Shown here piece by piece: positions 45,289 through 55,803 of a stretch of 64,000 nt of DNA; position 1 is the stretch's first letter; the number at the start of each line of letters is the position of its first letter. This DNA is from Ryuthela nishihirai (taxonomy: Eukaryota > Arthropoda > Arachnida > Araneae > Heptathelidae). A program made the translations under genes and the position numbers. The stretch is from contig JAWZYU010000011.1 of assembly GCA_038380435.1 (NCBI GenBank), positions 86,962,501 to 87,026,500 on the forward strand, given 5' to 3'. A model generated the notes under the pieces. It saw only the letters and a program-made list of their open reading frames with translations. It had not been told where the DNA came from and did not search any database.

Positions 45289-47048
45289 CTACGGAGGTCC
45301 AACCACACCGTGCAGTTTAATTCTCCAAGCATATCTGTCATGAGCTACATCTGCTGCATCCGGCCACTGCACACCAATTCTAGCAAGGTCCTGTTTGACA
45401 TTGTCTGCCCACCGCATCCTAAGTCTCCCCCTCCTTCTGAGGCCTCTAGGTACACTGTTCATAACCTTATTTACCAATCTATAATTATCCATACGGGCAA
45501 CATGGCCAAACCAGCGGAGTCTCTCTCTGCACAATATGCTGCTTAAAGGAGGTTGCAGACTCCTTTGCCTAACCTCATCATTAGTTACAAAGTTAAACCA
45601 CCTAATACCCAAGATACTGCGTAAGCATCTAGAATCAAAAGCATCTAGTTTCCTGTTATCTTGTTTACATAGCGTCCAAGTTTCACTACCATAACTAACC
45701 CTAGAAAGAACCAAACTATTATACAGTCTAATTTTAGTCTTTAGGTGTATACGCCTATTTTTCCACAATCTCCATAGATTCTTAAAAGTCCCAGCAGCAA
45801 TACCTATTCGTCTGTTAATCTCATGCCGCACATCACCAGTATCAGTTACATAGCTCCCAAGGTAATTAAACTGTGACACCTGCTCAAGACTGCAACCATT
45901 CAGATTAACTGAATCACAACCTGCCTGACCAATTTTCATCACTTTAGTTTTCTCTCTGTTTATAACCAAACCTACTCTACTACCAGTCTCATCAACAGCT
46001 CGAATGAAAAAGTTCATCTCATCAACATCATTTGCCAAAAGGACTAAATCATCAGCATAATCTAAATCAGAAATTTTTGTATCTCCAGCCTAATTAAGGC
46101 CAAAATCTTTCCCTTGAAGTGAATTTCGCATAACATAATCAACAACCAAACTAAAGAGAAAAGGAGACAAGATGCACCCTTGTCGAACACCAGACGTAAT
46201 GCTAAACCAATTGCTACAAGACTTACCAACTCTCACACACGACTCAGTGTTATTATAGAGAGCTTTCATTATGTTAACTAACTTGTCAGGTATACCATAT
46301 GATATCACAATCAACCACAAATTATGACGATCAACAGAGTCGAAAGCCGTATTGAAATCAACAAAGCTAGCAACCAAAGGTTTCTGAAACTCTAAACATT
46401 TCTCAAGAATCTGCCTAAGTGAAAATATCTGATCTACACATCCCCTACCACTTCTGAATCCACATTGCTCATCACGCAATTGACTGTCAACCAGATTCTT
46501 AATTCTATTAAGCACAATCATGGAAAGAACTTTACCTGGAACAGAGAGTAGGCTGATACCCCTATAGTTATCACAAGAACTGCAATCACCTTTTTTGAAA
46601 ATAGGGATAATAATAGCTCTGGTAAAATATTTAGGAACTATGCCTTTATCATAAAAGTTATTCAAAATTTCAGTCAGCCAAGTGGTAACCGAAACATTCC
46701 CAGCTTTGAGCATTTCAGTAGTAATTTCATCTACCCCTGGGGATTTATGAAGTTTAAGTTTAGAAACGGCCAAAATAACTTCAGATTGTGTGATAGGGCC
46801 AACATTAAAGCTGCCAATGCATCTATCATCATTACAAACAATGGGAGTAGAACTAACCACATTGTTAGAACATCACTGAAATGCTCAGCCCACCTAGTCA
46901 TGACAGAGTCCTCCCCTTCTTTAACCTTACCTTTTTTATCCTTCAATCCTTGTATACCTGCCCGTTTTCTACCACACAAAACATTAACTATCTGGTACAG
47001 CTCTCTGCTGTTGTGCTGTCTAACTGCTTCCTCAGCTTTGTCAGCCAA
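45289..47048 (-). pseudogene. RTE reverse transcriptase domain (copy B)
   Basis: Three frames carry it: 47048-46860 (LADKAEEAVRQHNSRELYQIV), 46860-46090 (DEITTEMLKAGN, RAIIIPIFKKGD, CGFRSGRGCVDQIF, VRQGCILSPFLFSLVV) and 46090-45289 (LDYADDLVLLANDVDEMN, REKTKVMKIGQAG, SETWTLCKQDNRKLDAFDS, RWFGHVARMDNYR, GRLRMRWADNVKQDL). The breaks are a 1-base loss near 46850 and a TAG at 46090-46092. YADD, the catalytic site, is at about 46050-46061. Confidence 0.92.
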
Positions 47049-48217
47049 AGATTCTTATCAGTAGCTAACTGATCCTTTACACGTTTATTAAGCTCTCTGT
47101 AATCCTTTCTATTAGGACTAGTAGGGTACTGATTAAGGACATTCCTGCAGTTCCTTCTTTCTGAAATAAGCTCAAGTGCCTTATCACTTAAATAATTCTG
47201 TCTCCTCTGCTCCTGTTTTCCTAAAAGAGTACTGTTAGTTTCCAAAAAAGCCTGTTTAAAATGGCCCCATTCTTCCTCAACTTCAGTATTAAGCAAACCA
47301 TGACTGTCATAATGACTAAGTAACCTATCATGGTAAGCTTTAGCTATAACTGGGTCTTTCAGAGCTTCAGTATTAAAGGTAAATTTTTTAACCCTAGTAC
47401 AACACTTTTTAAGTTTAAGTTGCAAGACACTTTTAACAAGGTAATGGTCAGATGTAATTTCAGCTCCCCTATATGCCCTGGTATTTCTAACAGAACTAGC
47501 CCATTTGCTGTTAATTAATATATAATCAATCATATTCCTGTGCAGCCCATCAGGTGAAACCCATGTGTTTTTTTGTATGTCGCGGTGTTTGTAATATGTG
47601 TTAGTTATTCTGAAACCATTGAGTTTACTTACCTGTAGGAGACGTTGCCCATTGCAGCTACCAATACCAAAAGGGCCTATTACTCCTCCCCAAAGGTCAG
47701 AGTCAGTATCAACTTTGGCATTGAAGTCACCTAGAACAAGGGTAATATCTCCTTTCTTGACAGAATTCAAAATATCCTGAAGTTGTCTGTAAAACCTATC
47801 CTTCTCATCCTCATCGGCATCCTCAGTGGGGGCATAACAGCAGATAACATTCAAGTCTTTAATGCTTGTCTGAAATTTTGCTGTAAGAAACCTTTCATTA
47901 ATGCACTCATATCCTAGAAGAGCATCACTAGGATGTCTGCTGAGCAGCAGTCCCACGCCTTGGTGATGCTTTCCATCCTCCCTCCCTGTAAAGAGAAATT
48001 TAAAGTTATTTTTAAGTATCTCACCTTTACCTGTCCATCTGGTCTCTTGGAAGCCTAGAATATCTAGGTTATAGCGCTGGAATTCCTGCATGAGGACATC
48101 AAGAGAATAATCTCTATGTAATGTCCTCACGTTCCACATTCCTGCAGAGAGAAAATATATTAGTAGGATTTTTAAAGAAATTAGGTTTATTGAGATTGGT
48201 AGGGCCAACAATATCAA
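46988..48217 (-). pseudogene. RTE endonuclease domain (copy B)
   Basis: An AP-like endonuclease that nicks the insertion site. From about 48143: GMWNVRTLHRDYSLDVLMQEF, LDILGFQETRW (catalytic Glu), LLLSRHPSDALLG, ICCYAPTEDADEDEK, LVLGDFNAKV, WVSPDGLHRNMIDYIL and EITSDHYLVKSVL (catalytic Asp-His). These match craniofacial-development-protein-2-like RTE proteins. The frame is open for 409 codons and ends at 46988 after a small deletion near 47040; the true continuation lies in another frame (47048-46731). Confidence 0.9.
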
Positions 48218-48355
48218 ACAGCCCCCTGATCGCAGGCATGGGGCAAAGACCTGTTCCTCCTCTGCTAAAGGCTGAAGTCACCGATGCTGGTAGGAACTTC
48301 AGGCACCACCTTTTTAAGTGGACTTTTTCAAGAGTCACATGGCCGAAAAGCATAT

Positions 48356-49779
48356 TTTAATAGGGTTAAATAAACATAAAAAAACTACGTATATGTGGCA
48401 TTTTATAATCAAAATGCATTTATATCATGACAGATTATGCAGTGATAGTACTATAAAAGTAATATAATGAATAATAAGTTTGTTAATGTGTACAGGTTAA
48501 TCGGTGTGCGAGATGTTTTACCATGTGAAATGACAATGTTAATCGATGTTTGAAGAAACATTGCAGTCCCCATTTTCAGGAAGAGAAGAATGTGGACACT
48601 AAACGAAGTAAAGGCAATGAACATTCTTGTTTTCATATGGCATAACATCCCACATACCGACTTACCAAAGGAAGCAATAATATTTGCTTTGTTAATTTCC
48701 CTTTATGGAAATTTATTCATTAATTATTAAAATTATTGTAAAATTAAGAGGAGGTGCTTATTCAATTAAGCTGAAATTAGAATATTTTTAATAAGAAAAT
48801 ATTGTTACTTTCAGCTATACCCCCCACATTTATTTAGTTATCATCATTTCATAGTTTATTCATGAAATTATGATTATTCATTAATTTCATTAGGTTAAAA
48901 CATTTTCCCTTATGTTTTACAGATCTTTAAAATATTTCTTAAAAAATTCATGAAATATAAAAAGTTTCATTATTTTTGCTTCTTTTTCCATTATTAGCAT
49001 TTTGAAGGGGGGAGGAGGCATGCCCCACTAGATTCGGCCCTGCCCCCCACTGATATTTTTCAAATGTCAGCGAGGAAATTCATAAGCCAGAAGGCAAAGT
49101 TCTACCCTAATGGACTTATATTTCTGGGTCCAGAAATGTTTCTCAAGTATAAAACACTCTGATCCATGATTGACTACAACTAGGAAGTGTGTATGTTTGT
49201 GTGGAGGAGGTTGGGGGGTGGGAATATAACAGAAAATGACCAAAAATGATTGCAAACCCACTGCAAGTTTACTCTTAAATAGTATTCTTTTCTGGATTGA
49301 TGAATATTTTTTTTAGATCCTCTAATTTTCAATTTCAGAAATCAGACTTGCTACCTGAACCTTTAAACATTAACAGAGCATTTTAGTTCATACTTACTTG
49401 ATTGTTGTTAGCTGGATGAAGCAAAATAATATGATAATATTAATGTCACTTCTAAATCTGTATGAAAAATCCATATCACAAGCTTTCATTTGACATAAAA
49501 GTCATTAGGATCATCACTCCCTGCTACCCTCCATAAATATTTTATCCCCCCTCATTTAGGGTAGATCTGAAAATCACGCAGGTTTTCATTTGGCATATAA
49601 CTCATTACAATCGATTCACCCCCTCCCCAAAGTGTAATTTTTCTCCTCATTAGGGGAAGTCTGAAACTCTCTAAAGTAGTAGATGGTGCTCCCCATGTGA
49701 TTTGAATAACTGCTAATGCTAAGTATGAGAGACAATTGTTTTTAACTACTAATGTTAAGTGTATTGGGATTTTGAAAAA
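48356..49779. other. No gene seen
   Basis: AT-rich sequence. A block at 48985-49060 (GAAGGGGGGAGGAGGCATG...ATTCGGCC) resembles the palindromic repeat at 43784-43901. The rest has no recognisable elements. Confidence 0.5.
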
Positions 49780-49916
49780 TTCACATAGCCTTTACTCTTC
49801 TGCTGGCTGAAGGGAACTTTCATGTAAAATTTGGTGCCATCACTTCTATGGGAGCCAAGTTCATAAATGGACAGACACACAAACAAACAAACAAACACCT
49901 CTTTATATATTAGATT
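49780..49916 (+). repeat. 3' end of an unclassified retroelement
   Basis: AATTTGGTGCCATCACTTCT, then GGAGCCAAGTTCATAAATGG, then (ACAA)n and CTCTTTATATATTAGATT. The conserved-looking end followed by a short tandem tail is typical of LINE or SINE 3' ends. The family is not identified. Confidence 0.45.
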
Positions 49917-49949
49917 GGAGTAGACTTTTTATCCTGGTCTAGTGATTAA

Positions 49950-50724
49950 TGTGATGGCCCACCCATTCACTTTTACTTTTCCTTAACCAGTTTTACTTTA
50001 TTTACATTATATTTATCATTTTGGGGATCATTTCAGTTGGACTAATCACAATTCATTCTTCCGAGCCGTAGAAGGGCCCTAGCTTCCGAACTCTGGCCAG
50101 CCACTAATGCGTGCATTTAGGACATGACCCCTCTTGCATCATAGCTAGCATGATCATCAGATTATGCAAATGTTTTTCCTGGCATGCAACAGATGCATGC
50201 CAGATTGTACGCCGCATGTATCTAAGTGATGTGAAGTCACAGAGTTGAATAAGAGTAGAGTGAGTAGAGGATGTGTCAGTATGGAATTAGTAGGAAAGTG
50301 GTGAAGGAGGAAGACATTAGTAGAAGGACAGTTTTTTTTTTAAGTCATATTTAGAGATGGAATTTTTCTGTTAATTACTCCAACTTTTTGTATTCATCAG
50401 CTGAATTGGTGAGTCTTGAATTTTTTGGAAATAAATTTTGTTAATTGAATATTTGACTTTTGCTATTTTTCTCTTGATCAACATTAATTGATTTTGGATT
50501 AGATTTAAACTTTAACAATTTGGCAATCTTATTTGAATTCTTGCTTGATAAGTAATGCTATATACATAATGAACCCTATTTCAACTTTATTTGGCAAGTT
50601 AATATTGCCTGGCACCCAATAAACTATCCAGAGTTTGAATCTGTTTTGGATCAGACAAGAGGTTTGAAACTGTTTTGGATCAGACAAGAGGTTTGAGAAA
50701 GGTAATAATTTTTGGAATGTTACA
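49950..50724 (+). repeat. Solo LTR, diverged relative of the gypsy LTR
   Basis: It starts TGTGATGGCCC, shares the CTTAACCAGTTTTACTTTATTT and ATATTTATCATTTTGGGGAT blocks with the 14494 LTR, has GGAAATAAATTTTG (polyadenylation signal) and ends GGAATGTTACA. No internal element follows, so it is solo. A matching 4-bp duplication was not found. A 29-bp tandem duplication lies at 50634-50691. Confidence 0.8.
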
Positions 50725-50727
50725 AGT

Positions 50728-50860
50728 GTACCTGATTTCTAAACCAGCAGGCATGTTCCTGTGTATGTGTTTATATGTTGTATGAGAAACCAGGACAAGC
50801 CAAATATAGCATCTAAATTATCTGTCTTTTGTGTGGGAAAGTACCTACTTTCCTTTTTTT
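50728..50860 (+). mobile_element. SINE-3-like repeat, copy 2
   Basis: The head CTAAACCAGCAGGCATG is followed by GTGTATGTGTTTATATGTTG and GGGAAAGTACCTACTTTCC. It is similar to 11040-11165 and 58093-58222, and starts directly after the solo LTR. Confidence 0.55.
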
Positions 50861-51133
50861 TTAAATGTCAAGTTGAATTGAATTGCTAAATACACTGTAT
50901 ATATATATATATTGCACTAAATTGTTTAATGCTCCACCATAAAGTTTGAAAATTGAGAGAACTTTAAATGATTTTCATAACCGAGTTAGAAAATGGATTG
51001 CTGGTGGAATTGAATTTAAATGGAAATGGATTGAAATAGAAGAGTTTAAAGTACTTCAATTATTTTCAATAATTCCATGTTATTATTACTGCGTTACAAA
51101 ATGTTTTTGTACTGTAGGGTACTTGAATTGATC

Positions 51134-52035
51134 CTGTTCCATACCTGGACCTCTGGCAGTGTTTTTCTACCAAGCTCCAGGCACAGTAGCAGTGATCTTG
51201 GTCAGAACAGATTAGTAACAAACTGTTTAAGATCAAGCCTATTGTCAAACCGTGGCGGCATCATGGGCGCCGGAGCAACTTGGATCTCAATACCCTTGTT
51301 TGTGGTGACCCAGGACGAAGATTATAGTTAGGTTTTGGCGAGTGCTGGACTTCTATTGTACTGTTCAGCCCTGACGGTGGATGGTGGTAAACGTGGCATC
51401 TCCCTAAAGATGTAATGCAGCCTTGAGTTGTGGAACATCAGGTTTTGTCATAAATTATATTACCTGTCAAACCATGACACTCATATTTTTTGCAGGAATC
51501 ACAAGGAGGAAGTTCAGCTTCACTTTGGTCATTCATTCATCATACGTTCCTTTCTTCTTTGGTTGGATCACGAACCTAAATGCGAGTTTTGTGACACCAT
51601 TTGATCCATTAAACATATTTTAATTCATTATCCAGCTTTTAACCTTGAACATAGACCGTATTTTAAATTTCATGATTTTATATCTGAGCACACTCAGACG
51701 TCTTTTATCTGATGACCCGATTTTAACCCCTGTCTTTGACATTTTATGTTTTACTGGTTATTTTAATCATGTTTGATTTTTTGATATTTAGACTTGTTTT
51801 TATTATATGGATCTTATCTGTCCATTGTTGATTTTTCAGTTTTACAATTGTTGGATCTTTTTATCCTGGTTTATATATGTGTTGTTTGTTATACATTTTT
51901 CTTTCTTGTTGTGTCCTTTCCATTTTTGTGTGTTGTTTTTGACTTTGCTTGTCAGTTCAATGACTTTTACCTTTTATTTTCTCTCATTTGGCATAACATG
52001 CCCTTGCTGCTCTTGTGTCATAAAACCCCACCAAC
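51134..52035 (+). pseudogene. C-terminal and 3' end of an I/X-element-like LINE copy
   Basis: It aligns with 31825-32510 of the large copy: YLDLWQ-like start, RNHKEEV at about 51497, PKCEFCDTI at about 51578, then the T-rich 3' region and TGTCATAAAACCCCACCAAC at the end. It is interrupted at 51255-51464 by an insertion. It is 5'-truncated. Confidence 0.78.
51255..51464. mobile_element. 210-bp insertion of unknown type
   Basis: TGTCAAACCGTG at 51243-51254 and TGTCAAACCATG at 51465-51476 form a 12-bp target duplication, and the LINE sequence is continuous across it. The insert does not match the other SINEs in the window. It contains GGCATCATGGGCGCCGGAGC and ATTATATTACC at its ends, with no tail I recognise. 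Confidence 0.6.
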
Positions 52036-52184
52036 TTCAGTTTATTATTCCTAATTTAATAAAATGTTCATAGACATAAAATATTTTTGTTAAAGTTATT
52101 ATTTGACCCACAAATGAGTACAACTCAAGTGAGCTATTACTAGTATTAAATGAAATGTTGGATGGCACCTATATGACATGCATT

Positions 52185-53370
52185 CAGGGACCAGATCATT
52201 ATGACCACCGATCTCCATAAATGGACTTGTCCCACAGTGTATAGCAGTGATATCACCAATAGGTTTAGAATATATATAGACAGCAGGCAGGTCATGTCAG
52301 TTCATCAGTATGAAGCCTGTGCAATGGGGAATGGGAAGGACTTGGCAGAATTTGAATGGAGAATGATTATCAGCATGAGAAAGGCAGGGGCCAACATCTC
52401 AGCAACTGCAGGCATTGTTGGCTGTTTGAGGACCTAGTATGGTGAAGGGGCGGGAATGGTCCAAGAGAGACACATCGACCCAACGTGGTGGAAAAAGGAG
52501 ACCACCACCTGTTGACAGTCAAGATGAACACCAATTGGCACATGCTTCCAGAATGATGACAGCTAATGATCCCTCAATTAATGGCAAACTACAAACAAGT
52601 GCACATAGAAATGTTTTTGGGTACACAATTTAGCAGTGCTCTTGCAGATGGCCCGATGGAGTCTGCAACTTATTCATGTGTCCATGTTGACCAACCATCA
52701 ACAACTCTGCATGCAGTGGGCACAGAAGTACCATGACTGAATATTGAGTAACTGGAAAAGAGACACTTGGTCTGATGAGTCCCAGGTTTCAGCTCATCAT
52801 GCCAATGGACAGTTTCCATGGTCAATATTGTACAGGTGAACAGCTGCAACCAGACTGCATGACTAGATGGAAACAGGCCAGCAGTGGTAGTTTCTCAATG
52901 GTCCCATAATATTCTTAATGGATCCCATTGTTCTCATGGACATCAATGGGTCTCCTAGTTGAATACATTCTTACTTCCTAGATCCTATCTAGGCATTTTT
53001 TTCCAGATCAAGTAGGGCCTTACATGTGATCATATATCTAGATGGCACTGGACTCTTTCAGCAAGACAATGCCCCATGTCATGAGGCCTGCATTATACAG
53101 GAATGGTTTGGGGATCGTGGCCACCAGATTCCTCCACCATGAATCCCATTGAGCATTTGTGGGATGCAGTGGAACATAGCATTCGCTGGTCCATGCCAGT
53201 GCCACATTCTGTTGCTGGACTCCAGGATGTCATTCTGTCCAGTTGGTACAGAATATCTGAGGACACCTTCCATAGTCTAGTGGAGTTGATTCCATCCCAG
53301 GTGGAAACAGTTATTGTTGTGAAAGATGGCTCAACATGCTATTAGACAGGTGATCATAATGTTATGGCTT
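52185..53370 (+). mobile_element. Second Tc1-like family, decayed
   Basis: The ends CAGATCATTATGACCACC (about 52191) and the inverted GGTGATCATAATGTTATGG (about 53349) are terminal-repeat remnants. The transposase has EFEWRMIISMRKAGANISAT (helix-turn-helix), a frameshift near 52437, SKRDTSTQRGGKRRPP, then LFQQDNAPCHEACIIQEW (second catalytic Asp) and PIEHLWDAVEHSIRW (catalytic Glu). About 1.2 kb, with several breaks. It is not close to the 1515 or 12534 copies. Confidence 0.85.
52201..53343 (+). pseudogene. Tc1-like transposase remnant (second family)
   Basis: The readable order is helix-turn-helix, linker, DDE core. The QDNAPCH and NPIEHLWD motifs are in different frames because of shifts near 53105. 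The C-terminal part to 53343 (SWYRISEDTFHSLVELIPSQVE) is intact. The first catalytic Asp motif is probably WSDESQVS-like near 52770 (read across a break). Confidence 0.8.
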
Positions 53371-53462
53371 ATGATTGTATATATGTATGTGTTTTTTTTG
53401 TTTTCATATATGGTATTTCTCATATGTATTGTTATTTTGTTATTTGTTCCATATATTTCTTT

Positions 53463-53850
53463 AGGCGTGGGAGTGCTCAGTCAGTAGCGTGCGAAGCTCA
53501 TAATCTGCAGTTCCCAGGTTTGAATTCGAGCTGGGTGAGGGTTGAGATTTATTTATACTAAACTGCCCACTCTGCCCTTAGCAGTAGGGGACACTGATGG
53601 GCTTGGAAAGGCCACTGTCCATTGGATGGGATGATAAGCCAAGGCCCTTTGTGTGAGAGAGCCATACCTTGTACATGTTAAAGAACACGCTTGATGGCCT
53701 TGACAGGAGGCAACCATCTGTCATCCCAACAGTTGTTCAGTGGGTCCTCTCCCCCCAAACTTCTCTGAGCCCTCAAGGGTCCTTGTGACCAGGGCATTTA
53801 ACCCAATGTGTGCAAAAAAGTGCCACTCATAGGTAAAACTATCCAACCCA
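53463..53850 (+). mobile_element. SINE-1 copy
   Basis: The head has GTGCTCAGTCAGTAGCG and a B-box-like GGTTTGAATTCGAGC. The body has TAGGGGACACTGATGGGCTT. The tail is GGTAAAACTATCCAACCC. A short CATATAT occurs on both sides, but the duplication is unclear. Confidence 0.75.
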
Positions 53851-54094
53851 TATATACTAGTTTCCATAAATTAAAGAAAATTCCTATTTTAAGTCAGTAG
53901 GAAGCAAACGTCAAAGCTCTATTATAACTTCTAAAACAAGCTTTTTTTTGTTTTGAAAAATGTGATTGCAGGTAAAGATCTCAATCAAATAATTCAATAT
54001 CTCTATTTTCAACAATATTCGTTGCTGTTATGCTCCCATTGAGGATGCCAATGAGGATAACAATGATAGGTTTTATGGACAACTTCAGGATATT

Positions 54095-55077
54095 TTGAAT
54101 TCTATCAAGAAAGGAGATATTACCCTTGTTCTAGGTGACTTCAATGCCAAAGTTGGTACTGATTCTGACCTTTGGGGAGGAGTAATAGACCCTTTTGGTA
54201 TTGGTAGCTGCAATGGCAATGGGCAATGTCTCCTACAGGTAAGTAAACTCAATGGTTTCAGAATAACTAACACTTATAAAAAACACCGTGACATACATAA
54301 GTACACATGGGTTTCACCTGATGGGCTGCATAAGAATGTGATTGATTATATATTAATTAACAGCAAAAGGGCTAGTTCTTTTAGGAATACCAGGTCATAT
54401 AGGGGAGCTGAAATTGGATCTGACCATTACCTTGTTAAAAGTGTCTTGCAACTTAAACTTAAAAAGTGTTGTGCTAGGGTTAAAAAATTTACCTATAATA
54501 CTGAAGCTCTGAACGACCCTGTTATGGCTAAAGCTTACCATGATAGGTTACTTAATCATTATGACAACCGTGGTTTCCTTACTACTGAAGTTGAGGAAGA
54601 GTGGGACCATTTTAAACAGACCTTTTTGGAAACTAACAATACCCTTTTAGGAAAAAAGAAGCAGAGGATGCATAATTATTTGAGTGATAAGGCACTTGAG
54701 CTTATTTCAGAAAGAAAGAACTGCAGGAATGTCCTTAATCAATACTGTATTAATCCTAATAGAAAGTATTACAGAGAGCTTAATAAATGTGTAAAGGATC
54801 AGTTAGCTGCTGATAAGAATCTTTGACTTGATGGCTTGGCTGACCATTCCGAGGAAGCAGTTAGACAACACAACAGCAGAGAACTGTACCAGATAGTTAA
54901 TATTTTGTGTGGTGGAAAATGGACAGGCATACTGGGATTGAAGGATAAACAAGGTAAGGTTATAGAAAGTGAGGATTCTGTCATGGCTAAATGCTAGGTG
55001 GGCTGAGCATTTCAGTGATGTTCTAAACAATGTGGTTAGTTGTACTCCCATTGTTTGCCATGATGATAGATGCATTG
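54095..55077 (+). pseudogene. RTE copy C endonuclease part
   Basis: A 243-codon open part: SIKKGDITLVLGDFNAKVGTD, WVSPDGLHKNVIDYIL, EIGSDHYLVKSVLQL, then the linker to RT (ELNKCVKDQLAADKNL). A TGA at 54824 and a shift near 54990 break it. Confidence 0.86.
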
Positions 55078-55081
55078 GTGG

Positions 55082-55799
55082 TGCATGCTCCAAATAAATG
55101 CAATAATACTTAAATGTTGGACCTTTTTCCTGATCCAATTAGTTTTATGCTCCGGATAGCTGATACGGGCACCAGGCAATAATTAACAAATTGCCAAAAA
55201 AGTAGACTAAGTTTAAAGTAGGGTTCAAAATGCCAGCGAGCGTTAATGAGTAAACAGTTAGAATCAAAATTGATTGTCAAAAAGTCTAGAAACTATAAAT
55301 CTAAATTCGCATTGCTCAAGAGAAAAAATTGTAGAGACTCAAAAGGTTTAAAATAACAAACAGATTTATTTCCAAAATAGTTCAACTCACCAAGACATCA
55401 ATGAAGAAGATGCATCAAACTCACCGAGTGCCTCTGCACTCTACCTCTGCCTACACTCACTGAGTGCCTCTGCACTCTATGCTCTTCTAACTCCACTCTC
55501 TCTATGACTCGCAGGTCACCGGTTTTAAAAGACAAGAGCCGGATGCACGCCGGGAAAGACATTAACATAAAGTGATGAACGATGCAAACTATGACGCAAG
55601 AGGGGGCATGTCCTTGTGCACGTGTTTAGTGGGTGAAGTCGGAAGATCGGAGTTGCGCATGCGCAACTCCCAACTATCGGAAATGAGTGCTGTGATGCCA
55701 AAAAAAAAGAAAATAAAAAATCCCCAAAATGATAAATATAAGGTAAAAATTAAACAAAACTGGTTAAGGTAAAGCAAAAGTGAATGATGGGGCATCACA
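55082..55799 (-). repeat. Solo LTR of the gypsy family, minus strand
   Basis: A 718-bp insertion with GTGG at 55078-55081 and 55800-55803. On the minus strand it starts TGTGATGCCCCATCATTC and ends GGAGCATGCA. It contains the dyad at 55649-55670 as a perfect 22-bp palindrome. The RTE sequence is continuous across it, so the limits are exact. Confidence 0.93.
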
Positions 55800-55803
55800 G
55801 TGG

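Larger units (their letters stand above)
45254..48355 (-). mobile_element. RTE LINE copy B, best preserved in the window
   Basis: About 3.1 kb, on the minus strand, covering a short 5' part, endonuclease, reverse transcriptase and the short 3' end GAGGATGATGATGATAATGA. Tandem GAT at the 3' end and a single long endonuclease/RT frame are typical of RTE elements. It has two frameshifts and one stop. The 5' limit (48355) is an estimate, and no target duplication was recognised. Confidence 0.85.

Noticed and set aside
48130..48190. A splice-acceptor-like sequence (TATTTTCTCTGCAG, minus strand) before the RTE endonuclease
   Set aside because: It lies within the element's 5' part; a single pyrimidine-rich AG is not enough evidence for an intron.
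51794..52073. Two overlapping Leu/Phe/Cys-rich frames that look like membrane proteins
   Set aside because: They lie in the T-rich 3' region of an I-like LINE; the hydrophobicity comes from base composition.
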